Below are positions 24,853-33,049 of a stretch of DNA of 42,096 nt, one piece after another. How positions within the stretch are numbered: position 1 is the stretch's first letter; each line of letters opens with the position of its first letter. Below the pieces are notes generated by a model that saw only the letters and a program-made list of their open reading frames with translations, was not told the DNA's origin and made no database searches. The translations under genes were made by a program, and so were the position numbers. The stretch is from an uncultured Candidatus Berkelbacteria bacterium (GTDB lineage: Bacteria > Patescibacteriota > UBA1384 > CAJBMM01): positions 1 to 42,096 of the forward strand of contig CAJBMM010000034.1 of NCBI GenBank assembly GCA_903954185.1. Reading direction: 5' to 3'.

Positions 24853-25980
24853 TTAGCGCAGGTAATCTTTTAAGCGGTCGGATTCTTCGTTCTTTTTTAG
24901 TTTTTGCAAAGCTTTAGCCTCTATTTGGCGAATTCTTTCGCGAGTTACGCCAAATTCTTGCCCAACTTCTTCTAGAGTGTGGGCTTTCCCCTCATCATTT
25001 AGTCCAAATCGCATACGTAATATCTTTTGTTCACGAGGCGATAGAGTTTCTAAAAATTCATCTACATGCCCGCGAAGTAACTGATAAATTGCCGATTCTT
25101 CAGGCGATAAAGATTCTTTGTCTTCTAGAAAATCGCCCAATTTTGAGTCTTCCTCTTCGCCAACTGGAGATTCTAAAGAAACTGTCTCTTGGCTAATTTT
25201 TAAAATATGTTCTACTTTATCAACTTCTATCCCCATCTCAGCCGCTAGCTCTTCGGGTAGTGGTTCGCGTCCTAAATCTTGTACTAACTGCCGTTGCACG
25301 CGAATCAATTTGTTAATAGTTTCAATCATGTGAACAGGAATACGAATAGTTCTTGCCTGATCGGCAATAGCACGAGTGATAGCTTGACGAATCCACCATG
25401 TGGCGTAAGTCGAAAATTTGTATCCCTTTTTATAATCAAATTTTTCGACAGCGCGCATTAAACCAGTATTGCCCTCTTGGATAAGGTCTAAAAGTTGTAA
25501 ACCGCGCCCAATATATTTTTTAGCAATAGATACAACTAAACGCAAGTTAGCTTCTGAAAGTTTCTTTTTTGCAATCTCATCACCTTTTCCCATTGCTTTG
25601 GCTAAACGAATTTCGTCGGTAGGTGATAGAAGCGGAATTCTGCCAATTTCACGTAAGTACATTCTGACCGAATCGTCCGAGATATCTCGTAAATCTATAT
25701 TATCGGCATCTGGATCTACTTTATTCTCTGCATCGGATATTACCAATTTTGAGAGTAACCCCTTTGGCGATGCGGTGTCTTTAACTTCAATGCCACGACG
25801 GAAAAAATAGTCAAATAACGCATCTAACTGTGGAATATCGTCTTCTACGGTAGGGAATGCTTGTAACATTTCTTGAGTAGTTACAAACCCATGAGCACGA
25901 CCTTTTTTAATTAAAGCAATTAGTTGCTCCTCAAAATCGAGTGGCTCTTCTGTCTTTAATTTAATCGGTCGTTTAGTCAT
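24853..25980 (-). CDS. rpoD: Primary sigma factor RpoD (sigma-70)
   Basis: The 375-aa sigma factor has a region 1.1-like N terminus (about 12-70), region 1.2 ([18 protein letters not shown]), region 2 ([20 protein letters not shown], then [20 protein letters not shown]), region 3 ([14 protein letters not shown]) and region 4 ([35 protein letters not shown]). It directs RNA polymerase to housekeeping promoters. It is shorter than the E. coli protein because the non-conserved spacer is absent. The start has AAAAGGGG upstream. It follows dnaG on the same strand, a pairing known from the macromolecular synthesis operon. Confidence 0.97.
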   Translation of the reverse strand: MTKRPIKLKTEEPLDFEEQLIALIKKGRAHGFVTTQEMLQAFPTVEDDIPQLDALFDYFFRRGIEVKDTASPKGLLSKLVISDAENKVDPDADNIDLRDISDDSVRMYLREIGRIPLLSPTDEIRLAKAMGKGDEIAKKKLSEANLRLVVSIAKKYIGRGLQLLDLIQEGNTGLMRAVEKFDYKKGYKFSTYATWWIRQAITRAIADQARTIRIPVHMIETINKLIRVQRQLVQDLGREPLPEELAAEMGIEVDKVEHILKISQETVSLESPVGEEEDSKLGDFLEDKESLSPEESAIYQLLRGHVDEFLETLSPREQKILRMRFGLNDEGKAHTLEEVGQEFGVTRERIRQIEAKALQKLKKNEESDRLKDYLR

Positions 25981-25988
25981 TAAAAACC

Positions 25989-26000
25989 CCTTTTAAAAGG
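25989..26000. promoter_or_regulatory. Palindrome over the rpoD ribosome binding site
   Basis: CCTTTTAAAAGG is a perfect 12-base palindrome that contains the AAAAGG part of the rpoD Shine-Dalgarno sequence. In RNA the arms could only form a weak or inter-molecular pair, so the function is uncertain. Confidence 0.3.
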
Positions 26001-26035
26001 CAAGTGTTGTAATAAATATAATTCGATCAATGCAA

Positions 26036-27817
26036 TTATTGGTTGCTGTTATTCACACGTACCATATCACGTTCTAACGATTTAAGCAACTTTTTAGCTG
26101 CTTCCCTATCGCCTTTTGAATATGCTTCAGCAATTGCATTTGCGTTAGAGTGAACTCTGGAATCTCTTTCTCTATCTGAAATTCTATTTATACAATCTTG
26201 AATTTCTTGGTTTAATTCAGCTATCTCAGAATTGGTATGATCGCGCATTACATCTAGAATTACCGCGTTTAATCGTTTTTGTATTGTGGGAGATAATTTG
26301 TTCACTATCGAATCGGCTCGTTGTCCTTCTTCTTTGGCAGTTTTAAGTTGTTTGTAGATATCGCCCAATACTAAATTATCAAAAGTTAAATTTGGTAGGT
26401 TGGCAGTGGCATCAGGAAAAGCTATAAGCAAACCAACCACTTTTTTTTCTAATTCTATTGAAGGATTTTCTACTTTATCTGCTGCAGGTATTGACTGATG
26501 CTCATAATCATTACGCTTGTGTTGCGCACTAAGTTTCAAAGTCTTCATCTCTTGTAAAACCGACAAGTCTGGCACATTAATGGCGTTTGCCAGCTTTAAT
26601 ATATATTCCGATTGCTCAATTGCATTGGGAACCGCAGCGATAAATGGTAATATAGCTGCCGAAATATTCTTTTTTTGCTCCGTTGAAATACGAGTATCTT
26701 TATATTTTGCAATCTCAAAATCTATAAAATGATCTATGATAGGCTTTGCTTCTTTAGTGGCAGAATCCCATAATTTAGCATTTTTTCGAATGCATTCATC
26801 TGGATCTTTACCAAAAGGTACACTTATAACTAATGGATTTATTCCAGCTTCCCACGATAAATATGCGGCTTGTTTTAAAGCTTTTATTCCCGCAGCATCC
26901 GCATCAAAAGAAAAAGCAATTTTCTCGGTATATCTTTTTAATATTTTTATGTGATCTGCGGTTAAAGCCGTTCCAGATGTAGCAACCGTGTTATTAAAAC
27001 CAAATTGATGGGCAGCTATAACATCCATCTGCCCTTCTACTACCACAGCAAAACCATGTTCGCGAATAGCCGATTTAGCTAAACTTATACCATATACGAC
27101 TTCGCTTTTTTTAAAAACCAATGATTCAGATGTGTTCAAATATTTAGGTTGATCTTCTGCATCTTGCATAATGCGACCAGTAAAACCAATAATTTGACTG
27201 CTTTGATTATCTATAGGAAAAACAATCCTGCCTCTAAATCGATCGTAATAGCTATCACGAGCATTACGCCTAATGGTCATTCCCGCCATCTCACCATATC
27301 TAGTGTTAATTTCTTTTTTAGTTAGCGCCTGACTGACGGTTTCCCAAGCGTTTGGCGCATATCCGATGCGAAACTTTTCAATTGTTTCGATATCTATTCC
27401 TCGATAAGTTAAATATTCGCGAGCCAGCTTAGCAGTTGGATGTTTTAAAAGAATTTCGTGATATAACCTTGAGCACATTTCTAATACTTCTAATACTTTG
27501 CTTTTTTCGGATTTAATTTGCGCCTCGGCAGCTGTCGCCGGTTTAAACTCTACCCCCGCTCGTGGGGCCAAGCGTTCCAAAGCCTCGGTAAACGTTAACC
27601 CGTCGATTTTTTGCACAAATGATATTACATCTCCGCCTTCACTGCAACCAAAACAATGCCAACTTTGCCTTTCTGGCGAAACAGTGAAAGATGGTGTTTT
27701 TTCACTATGAAACGGGCAGACGGCTTTATAGCTAATACCGCTTTTTTTCAACGTTAAATAGTCACTAATGACAGCAACAATATCTAGTCTTTTTTTAATT
27801 TCTTCTACATCGGCCAT
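26036..27817 (-). CDS. dnaG: DNA primase DnaG
   Basis: The 593-aa primase makes RNA primers for replication. The N-terminal zinc site is C34-x2-H37...C55-x2-C58. The RNA polymerase domain includes GRIVFPIDNQSSQIIGFTGR, and the Toprim core has VVEGQMDVIAAHQFG (catalytic Glu) and SFDADAAGIKAL (metal Asp). The C-terminal region (about 430-593) is the expected helicase-interaction part, though divergent. There is no clear Shine-Dalgarno site before the ATG. It is followed by rpoD after 55 bases and is probably co-transcribed with it. Confidence 0.97.
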   Translation of the reverse strand: MADVEEIKKRLDIVAVISDYLTLKKSGISYKAVCPFHSEKTPSFTVSPERQSWHCFGCSEGGDVISFVQKIDGLTFTEALERLAPRAGVEFKPATAAEAQIKSEKSKVLEVLEMCSRLYHEILLKHPTAKLAREYLTYRGIDIETIEKFRIGYAPNAWETVSQALTKKEINTRYGEMAGMTIRRNARDSYYDRFRGRIVFPIDNQSSQIIGFTGRIMQDAEDQPKYLNTSESLVFKKSEVVYGISLAKSAIREHGFAVVVEGQMDVIAAHQFGFNNTVATSGTALTADHIKILKRYTEKIAFSFDADAAGIKALKQAAYLSWEAGINPLVISVPFGKDPDECIRKNAKLWDSATKEAKPIIDHFIDFEIAKYKDTRISTEQKKNISAAILPFIAAVPNAIEQSEYILKLANAINVPDLSVLQEMKTLKLSAQHKRNDYEHQSIPAADKVENPSIELEKKVVGLLIAFPDATANLPNLTFDNLVLGDIYKQLKTAKEEGQRADSIVNKLSPTIQKRLNAVILDVMRDHTNSEIAELNQEIQDCINRISDRERDSRVHSNANAIAEAYSKGDREAAKKLLKSLERDMVRVNNSNQ

Positions 27818-28001
27818 ACATTAGCTGGTAGGTTGTAGGTAGTAGCTAGCAGGGGGCAGGATCTATTATATATAGAAGCAACTTACTCCTTACTCCTAAC
27901 TTCTGACTTCTAACCACTCACTATTCACTACTCAATCCTTTGTTTACGCTTAAGAGTGTAGCACAATGGGCAAAATATACATAGGGTATGATAAATTGCA
28001 A
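27818..28001. other. Low-complexity intergenic spacer before dnaG
   Basis: The gap contains repeated short motifs (ACTCCTTACTCCTAACTTCTG, CACTCACTATTCACTACTC on the plus strand) of the low-complexity kind common in small AT-rich bacterial genomes. No ORF or RNA gene is visible. Confidence 0.5.
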
Positions 28002-30188
28002 CTATCCTAATGTCTTGGATAGTATAATTTTGCGAGTTAATAGCCCGATCGCCACAAGTAATAAGCCAATACTTAACCCCCATATTATCATTAAATAGTA
28101 ATCAAAATCAGATTTAGAACTCGCTTGGGGTTCTGCCGCGATCAATTCAATTGGTGGAGATGCTGTAATGCTTGGTTTAGCGACAAAAACGGGTGAGTAG
28201 GTTAATGATAGCGTACCCAATTCGACATCGTCTAATTTAATAAGCGCTGTTCTTGTTCCCACCTCTGTAGATGAGACTTCGGCAATCCATTCATTTCCAA
28301 CGGGTACAGCATCCTTTAAAGTAGACTGTCCGCCAGATAACAATATTGAAGGGGCCCTTGCTAATATAAATTTATCACTCGAATCTTTAACGCCCACGAC
28401 AATTTTATATATCGAAGTTCCATCAGCAAAAACATTGTTTCCATCTAATCGAATGTATGATTTTGATTTATCTGCAGCAATTTTGACTGTCGCTATAACA
28501 GCGCTCTTTTTCTTTGCAACACCTGATGACGATGTTGTACTTTGCCCTTGAGCAGCAGATGCAACAGGAGTTTCGGAGCAATTAACATTATTTGCATACT
28601 GTGGTGTTTCATTAAAACTGCGAGACGTTCCGCATAGTTCTGCGTTATCAGAACCACTTGCCTTCCACCACCCAATAGTTGATCCGTAAAGATATGCATA
28701 TAAATCTGAACTTCCGGTAATGGCCTTTAGCTCATCAACTTTTCCACTAGCCGATGCCGCCCCCCCACTTTGCCTATCTATCACAAATGAATTAAAACTA
28801 ATTGGAAAATCAATTTTCCCATCGCCACCCCAGCTTACCCAAGCAGTATCTGTGCCAATAGAAAATTGTTTGTAGCTCCAACCCGACGAAATGCTTCCTA
28901 AATCTGTCTGGAAAGTTTCACCGTTTTTATCTTTAAATCTAAACTTCCAAATATTTTTTGTGTCGTCTCCATAAAACCAAGCACCAAGCGCCGTTGGAGT
29001 GCCAGATATGGCAATGTTTTGTTCTGCAATCGAATACGCCGCATCGGCGCTAAAATTATAAGATATCTTCATACCATTACCGGTGTAACCCGCTTCGGAT
29101 GATAGTGATGTTTGACTATTCGATGATGCTTCGGTTTTCCATTTTGAACTTACCGCGTCAAAATTATCTAAAGTGGTTTGCTGTTGAGGCGATAACTTGG
29201 TCCCACTACTCTTTCCCGATAGCGCACTAATTGTATCTTTAACACGACTAAAAGCCGATTTTTCACTTAAATCTGCATTTAGTAAGCCGTAGCTTTCACT
29301 ACCAGAATCGTACAACCGATAAAGGAATAGTTTGTCGACACGACTTACACTTTTAGACATTGCTAAAGTTCTTGCTAACCAGTTTGCTTGGTTTTCTGCG
29401 CCGACCGATGATTGATAACCAATTTCTGTAATCCAAATGTTTTTACCACCGCCATTTTTATTGATATTGCCAACTACACGATCTATTTCACCTACCAAAT
29501 CGCCACCCCCAAAATTTACTTTTTCAGGGTTGCCATCGTGATATAAATGCAAACCAATTTCGTCAAAATATCCCCAACCTCCAGCTGCAGACACCCCATC
29601 CCAAAAATTTGTCGCCTCTATGCGCGATGTTAAACCAGAAATTACAATAGTAGCACTCGAATTTGTAGTTTTAATAATGTCGTACGCTTCTTTAAGATAA
29701 ACTGTATATTCGGCTGCAGAAAGATAATTATCTGCCTCATTCATTATTTCCCATGCGCTGATATTAGATCCAAAGTGGCCGACAGCCGAAGCTACATAGC
29801 TTTTCCATTGGTCGTGACTCTTATCTTTGCCGGGGAAAGAAAGCAAAGCGAGTGTTTTGATACCGGAAGCATTAGCTTTTTGGTATGCCGAATCGTATGG
29901 GGTAAAATCAATTGCATCTGCGTAAGTAATTTCATTTCGCGTCCAGCCAAAACCACCATCAATCATTTTATTAACTGCGGCTTGCTTGGTAGAATCGCCT
30001 TGCAAAGAAGAAATTGCTCCGTTTACTCCAAATTCTGATGATAAAGTGGCGGCTTTTAGCAAACCTTCTCGTTGCGTTATTAAAGTTTTTTCGGTTATAG
30101 GAAAATAATTGGCGATAATAATTAGCGCCACTAATAATCCCTTAAGTAAACCTACAAAAAATGCGGCCAAATATCGATGTTTTTTCAC
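28002..30188 (-). CDS. Membrane-anchored glycoside-hydrolase-like (clan A) protein
   Basis: The 728-aa protein has an N-terminal signal or anchor helix (about 8-28) and a C-terminal membrane helix (about 696-722) before KIILSKTLG. Residues 50-335 resemble a TIM-barrel glycosidase: acid/base Glu151 in WEIMNEADN, GLHLYHDGN, and nucleophile Glu255 in IWITEIGYQS. A lectin- or CBM-like beta-sandwich (about 350-500) and another beta domain (about 580-680) follow. It would cut or bind surface polysaccharide; the family (GH5/39-like) is uncertain. The start is GTG with no ribosome site but with TAAAAT six bases upstream, so it may be leaderless. Confidence 0.75.
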   Translation of the reverse strand: MKKHRYLAAFFVGLLKGLLVALIIIANYFPITEKTLITQREGLLKAATLSSEFGVNGAISSLQGDSTKQAAVNKMIDGGFGWTRNEITYADAIDFTPYDSAYQKANASGIKTLALLSFPGKDKSHDQWKSYVASAVGHFGSNISAWEIMNEADNYLSAAEYTVYLKEAYDIIKTTNSSATIVISGLTSRIEATNFWDGVSAAGGWGYFDEIGLHLYHDGNPEKVNFGGGDLVGEIDRVVGNINKNGGGKNIWITEIGYQSSVGAENQANWLARTLAMSKSVSRVDKLFLYRLYDSGSESYGLLNADLSEKSAFSRVKDTISALSGKSSGTKLSPQQQTTLDNFDAVSSKWKTEASSNSQTSLSSEAGYTGNGMKISYNFSADAAYSIAEQNIAISGTPTALGAWFYGDDTKNIWKFRFKDKNGETFQTDLGSISSGWSYKQFSIGTDTAWVSWGGDGKIDFPISFNSFVIDRQSGGAASASGKVDELKAITGSSDLYAYLYGSTIGWWKASGSDNAELCGTSRSFNETPQYANNVNCSETPVASAAQGQSTTSSSGVAKKKSAVIATVKIAADKSKSYIRLDGNNVFADGTSIYKIVVGVKDSSDKFILARAPSILLSGGQSTLKDAVPVGNEWIAEVSSTEVGTRTALIKLDDVELGTLSLTYSPVFVAKPSITASPPIELIAAEPQASSKSDFDYYLMIIWGLSIGLLLVAIGLLTRKIILSKTLG

Positions 30189-30194
30189 ATCACT

Positions 30195-30200
30195 ATTTTA
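30195..30200 (-). promoter_or_regulatory. -10-like box six bases before the GTG of the glycosidase-like gene
   Basis: TAAAAT on the minus strand, followed by AGTGAT and GTG. No Shine-Dalgarno sequence is present; -35 is weak. Confidence 0.35.
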
Positions 30201-30224
30201 TCATTTATTTTTAGTTAAAAGTAA

Positions 30225-30845
30225 TTATTGTTGAATTCCCGAAACTGCATACAAAGTGGTAAAATCGTGTAATAGCTCTTGTTGATTAATTATCTTGTTA
30301 AACATGCAAAGTAAATCTTTATGTGATAAATATATTGCGTCATAGTGCTCTTCATCTTTGCCATTGACTGAATCGTCAATATTCACCCCGCCTAATCGAA
30401 TAGATATAACTTGCATATTACGATAGTGTGCAAAGTATTTGCCAATTTCTTCAACATAAACTTTTGTCGCTCCGTAAATACTGGTTGGTCGGGTTTGACT
30501 AATTACCGTTGCAGCTTTGTAATTGGGTCGATACTCTTTGGCATGAACAGATGAAGCCAAAATGACACGGGGAATTTTTTTCTCGGCAGCTACTTCTAAT
30601 ACGTTTAACGCCATTTCCACATTTGCTGGATCGAATACGCCGTTTTCATAAATACCTCCCGGTTTCCAGGCTAAATGAATCAGAACATCAACGTCATCGG
30701 GGATAACCTGCTTAACTGATTCATAATTAGTTAAATCGTGCTCTGCAAGCGATGTTCCAACCACATTAAAATCAGTCAGACCGTTCATCAAAACGGTTCC
30801 AACCACACCAGAAGCACCTGTAATAAAGACTGTTTTATTTGGCAT
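30225..30845 (-). CDS. NAD-dependent epimerase/dehydratase-like SDR
   Basis: The 206-aa protein has the Rossmann nucleotide-binding motif ITGASGVVG (8-16), a conserved LIHLAW segment, and the catalytic pair in SIYGATKVYVEE (YxxxK). It belongs to the extended SDR group that acts on nucleotide sugars or uronic acids, but it lacks a long C-terminal domain. The order with the glycosidase-like gene (37-base gap, same strand) suggests a link to surface carbohydrate. TAGGA lies four bases before the ATG. Confidence 0.83.
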   Translation of the reverse strand: MPNKTVFITGASGVVGTVLMNGLTDFNVVGTSLAEHDLTNYESVKQVIPDDVDVLIHLAWKPGGIYENGVFDPANVEMALNVLEVAAEKKIPRVILASSVHAKEYRPNYKAATVISQTRPTSIYGATKVYVEEIGKYFAHYRNMQVISIRLGGVNIDDSVNGKDEEHYDAIYLSHKDLLCMFNKIINQQELLHDFTTLYAVSGIQQ

Positions 30846-30875
30846 AATATCCTAGTTAAATTTAGTAGAATTTTC

Positions 30876-30902
30876 AATCGCCTCAGGGGGTATGAGGCGA
30901 TT
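30876..30902. repeat. Perfect 10-bp hairpin in the 5' region of the SDR gene
   Basis: AATCGCCTCA (30876-30885), loop GGGGGTA, then TGAGGCGATT (30893-30902). It is upstream of the SDR ATG (about 30 bases) and not next to any plus-strand gene end. It could be a leader hairpin or a protein-binding site. Confidence 0.4.
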
Positions 30903-31058
30903 AAATAATCCCTCTTATTATCGAACGTTATTTTATCACATTAGTCGCATAATGTCTATATGGTGCGTTTTTCACTTATCAAATTTTTTAATATTTTAGC
31001 TTGAACTCTATTAATTGTAATCTATTACTTTAACGAGCACAACGAACCAAGCTATGTA
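30903..31058. other. AT-rich intergenic stretch, nothing recognised
   Basis: No ORF, RNA or strong repeat was found between the hairpin and the promoter of the next plus-strand gene. Confidence 0.4.
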
Positions 31059-31086
31059 TTGACATATATCGACTTTATGCTATACT
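31059..31086 (+). promoter_or_regulatory. Near-consensus sigma-70 promoter of the 141-aa gene
   Basis: TTGACA (31059-31064), a 16-base spacer ending in TGC, and TATACT (31081-31086), so both -35 and extended -10 elements are present. It gives a leader of about 30 bases before AAAGGAG and the ATG at 31125. It is one of the best-matched promoters in the window. Confidence 0.75.
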
Positions 31087-31124
31087 GTATATTGTCTGAT
31101 CCACTACCTAAAAGGAGCTGAGGA

Positions 31125-31550
31125 ATGAGCAAGAGGGAGGCGGCGCTGCGGCAAAAAGCGCATTTGCGCTGCATGATAGATCTTACCCTTTGCCAACGCA
31201 GAGGGAGACTGACTTACTCAGACGTAGACCTTGCGGCGACAGTGCTTAAGCAGCTGTTGCCAAACGGGGGGGCATCCGTAGCATTAACCTCTTGCCCAAG
31301 AGGTTGTTACAACGGATGTTTGTCCCATCGGCCTGTCGCCAAGAACCACGGAGGATTACTGTGGGGATTCCTGACGGCTGGTGGCGAAGTGAAATTATCG
31401 GACAACGGCGAGCGAGCAGCCGTCTATGTCCGAATTGCGAACGTCTGGATCGTTTTCACGCTCGCACCAGGCTACCATGTCGGTGAAGATTTCATCGACA
31501 TGGCCGAGTGTGTAGCGCACTTGGGCAAAGGCCTTTTCGTACATCATTAA
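31125..31550 (+). CDS. Unknown 141-aa protein, G+C-richer than neighbours
   Basis: A strong promoter and AAAAGGAG precede the ATG. The protein begins with a basic, Arg-rich helix (SKREAALRQKAHLRCMIDLT) and has a middle cysteine pair (TSCPRGCYNGC, about 56-66). The C-terminal half has mixed beta strands (AAVYVRIANVWIVFTLAPG) and a histidine-rich end (LFVHH). I recognise no family. Its codons end in G or C far more often than those of neighbours. It lies alone on the plus strand with a terminal hairpin 17 bases after the stop. An overlapping frame (31292-31486) is a shadow. A foreign or highly expressed small protein is possible. Confidence 0.6.
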   Translation: MSKREAALRQKAHLRCMIDLTLCQRRGRLTYSDVDLAATVLKQLLPNGGASVALTSCPRGCYNGCLSHRPVAKNHGGLLWGFLTAGGEVKLSDNGERAAVYVRIANVWIVFTLAPGYHVGEDFIDMAECVAHLGKGLFVHH

Positions 31551-31558
31551 GTCGACTC

Positions 31559-31593
31559 ACCCGTTCAAGCAATACCTTGGACGGGTATTGCTT
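31559..31593 (+). terminator. Hairpin after the 141-aa gene, two alternative foldings
   Basis: AAGCAATACC (31567-31576) pairs perfectly with GGTATTGCTT (31584-31593). An overlapping fold pairs ACCCGTTCAAG (31559-31569) with CTTGGACGGGT (31576-31586), with one G-U. There is no T-run after it. It also follows the stop of the convergent SRAP-like gene. Confidence 0.5.
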
Positions 31594-31594
31594 A

Positions 31595-32056
31595 TTATAA
31601 AGTCTTGTTACCGACTGGCATTCTATCGTGACCAGTTTTTTCTAGATAATTTTGGTCGGCGGGTTGTGTAAGCATATAAACACGCTCTTCATCGCCTTTT
31701 TTTACTAATAACCCAGGCATAGAATGATCATCAAAATTAAACCAAACACCTTTTTCTACCCCTTTATCTGCCAAAATATTTACAGATTCGGGGTTTAGCC
31801 AATTCCACTTTCCGTCACCAACCGATTCTTGCTTGGCCCAACCAGTTTTTGGCAAGTCAATCTTATCATCCCTATTACCCCAATCTTTTAATTCAACGCG
31901 ATCGCCACGCATTATTGGCAATATTGGCCGCTTATCCCAATAGTTAGATTTAAACTCGCCGTCACTCACGAACATGGCAATTTGCCGGTCATCATAGTAT
32001 TTTTTGAGTTCCGATTTAGGTATTTGATTAAGTTTTGTTGCTATTCCACCGCACAT
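31595..32056 (-). CDS. Short, divergent SRAP-like (YedK/HMCES) protein
   Basis: The 153-aa protein starts MCGGIA, matching the N-terminal catalytic Cys2 of the SOS response-associated peptidase family (SRAP), which crosslinks to abasic sites in single-stranded DNA. The segment MLTQPADQNYLEKTGHDRMPV near the end matches the family's I(T)TxAN...HDRMP motif. It is much shorter than the usual 220 or so residues. The internal Asn (NARxET) and Glu (GFYEW) motifs are only partly visible (WAKQES, VWFNFD). So Cys2 and the His are conserved but two other key residues may be replaced. There is no Shine-Dalgarno site. It may act in DNA repair. Confidence 0.6.
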   Translation of the reverse strand: MCGGIATKLNQIPKSELKKYYDDRQIAMFVSDGEFKSNYWDKRPILPIMRGDRVELKDWGNRDDKIDLPKTGWAKQESVGDGKWNWLNPESVNILADKGVEKGVWFNFDDHSMPGLLVKKGDEERVYMLTQPADQNYLEKTGHDRMPVGNKTL

Positions 32057-32279
32057 ATATAATTAATCCAAAATTCAAAAATCAAAATGCAAAATTAAGA
32101 AAATATTTATTATTAATAGTTTAACCTTCACCACTGTACAATAGCTAGAAAATTCATGGTTTGATTATAAATTTATATATTTACTCCCTACTTAATTCAT
32201 TCGATTAAAAATAATCAGGCAAACATTCGCACCTAAAAACTAACAGCTATAAGCTGAAAGCTCATGCCACTGCTCACTG
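32057..32279. other. AT-rich spacer with low-complexity repeats
   Basis: The gap holds an AAAATTC/AAAATC-type run (32072-32096) and an imperfect AGCT-rich stretch (AACAGCTATAAGCTGAAAGC). No coding frame is visible. Confidence 0.45.
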
Positions 32280-32513
32280 TTACGCTGGCTTATATTTTAA
32301 TAAACGGAATAAACCTTTTTCGGGTTTATACACCTTATCAGGATATTTTTCGATAAGTTTCCAAACGCACCCATTAACTGTCTTAGGATGAAAAGCGGGG
32401 ACAAACAACTTAATTTCAGCCGACAAGTCTACCCAGCGAACACCCTCTGGTTGTTCTTCTAAAAGTTCAAATATCTTTTCGTAAATGCGACCTGTAATAG
32501 TATCTTTTGACAT
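32280..32513 (-). CDS. Small winged-helix-like protein, 77 aa
   Basis: The protein has a helix-rich N terminus (SKDTITGRIYEKIFELLEEQPEGVRWVDL) and a C terminus of the type VYKPEKGLFRLLKY seen at the end of winged-helix domains such as HARE-HTH. It is probably a small DNA-binding or adaptor protein; no ligand or partner is evident. The ATG at 32513 was chosen; a TTG seven codons upstream also lies in frame. It follows the HIT gene remnant after about 20 bases, so it could be translated from the same transcript. Confidence 0.55.
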   Translation of the reverse strand: MSKDTITGRIYEKIFELLEEQPEGVRWVDLSAEIKLFVPAFHPKTVNGCVWKLIEKYPDKVYKPEKGLFRLLKYKPA

Positions 32514-32535
32514 ATATACTTTCGCACGATTCAAA

Positions 32536-32939
32536 TTATTGTAAAATATTTTTAAGCGATTCTGCTAACTTTTCGCTAAGCTGAGATTCATCCGTCCATT
32601 TTATATCTTGCCCATCACCAGATTTACGTGGGACGATGTGAAAGTGTAAATGAAAAACGTCTTGCTGCGCTTCTGCACCAGAGCTGTTAATAATTTGTAA
32701 GTTTTTTATACCAAGTCTTCTATTATATATGTCGGCTATTTTCTTTACCGTACATGTAACTGCAGCCAGATCGCTATCTGAAACATCAAAAATATTTTCA
32801 GAGTGCGCTTTAGGAATGACCAAGGTGTGAAATTCCGCCGCAGGATGAATATCTAAAAAGGCATAAGTTAGTTCATCCTCATAAACTTTATAAGAAGGTA
32901 TTTACCTGTAATTATTTTACAAAATATACAATTTTCCAT
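32536..32939 (-). pseudogene. HIT-family hydrolase gene with a one-base frameshift
   Basis: The ORF at 32536-32823 carries the C-terminal HIT motif HLHFHIVPR and LVIPKAHSENIFDVSD. Reading upstream, ATG 32939 (with AAGGTG nearby) starts MENCIFCKIITGK, the exact N terminus expected for a HIT protein with its CxxC pair. The frame then breaks: one base is missing near 32901-32903, in a run of three T on the plus strand (AAATACC where AAAATACC would restore the family sequence K-I-P-S-Y-K). After correction the whole reads as a normal HIT protein of about 134 aa, a nucleotide phosphoramidase/hydrolase. This may be a true mutation or a sequencing slip in a homopolymer. Confidence 0.8.
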
Positions 32940-32952
32940 ATCACCTTATTAG

Positions 32953-33040
32953 TGGCGGAGAGGGAGGGATTCGGACCCTCGGTACCTTGCGATACACACG
33001 CTTTCCAAGCGTGCGCACTAGACCACTATGCGACCTCTCC
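32953..33040 (-). tRNA. tRNA-Ser (anticodon GGA)
   Basis: On the minus strand the acceptor is GGAGAGG...CCTCTCC, with discriminator G and an encoded CCA. The anticodon stem CACGC/GCGTG holds the loop TTGGAAA, giving anticodon GGA (serine, UCC/UCU codons). The T arm is GAGGG-TCCGAAT-CCCTC, and a long variable arm stands between, as in all serine tRNAs. The length is 88 nt including CCA. Confidence 0.95.
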
Positions 33041-33049
33041 GTGCGAAGC

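Noticed and set aside
31292-31486. 64-aa frame inside the 141-aa gene
   Set aside because: It is an alternative frame of a gene with a strong ribosome site and promoter; it has none of its own.
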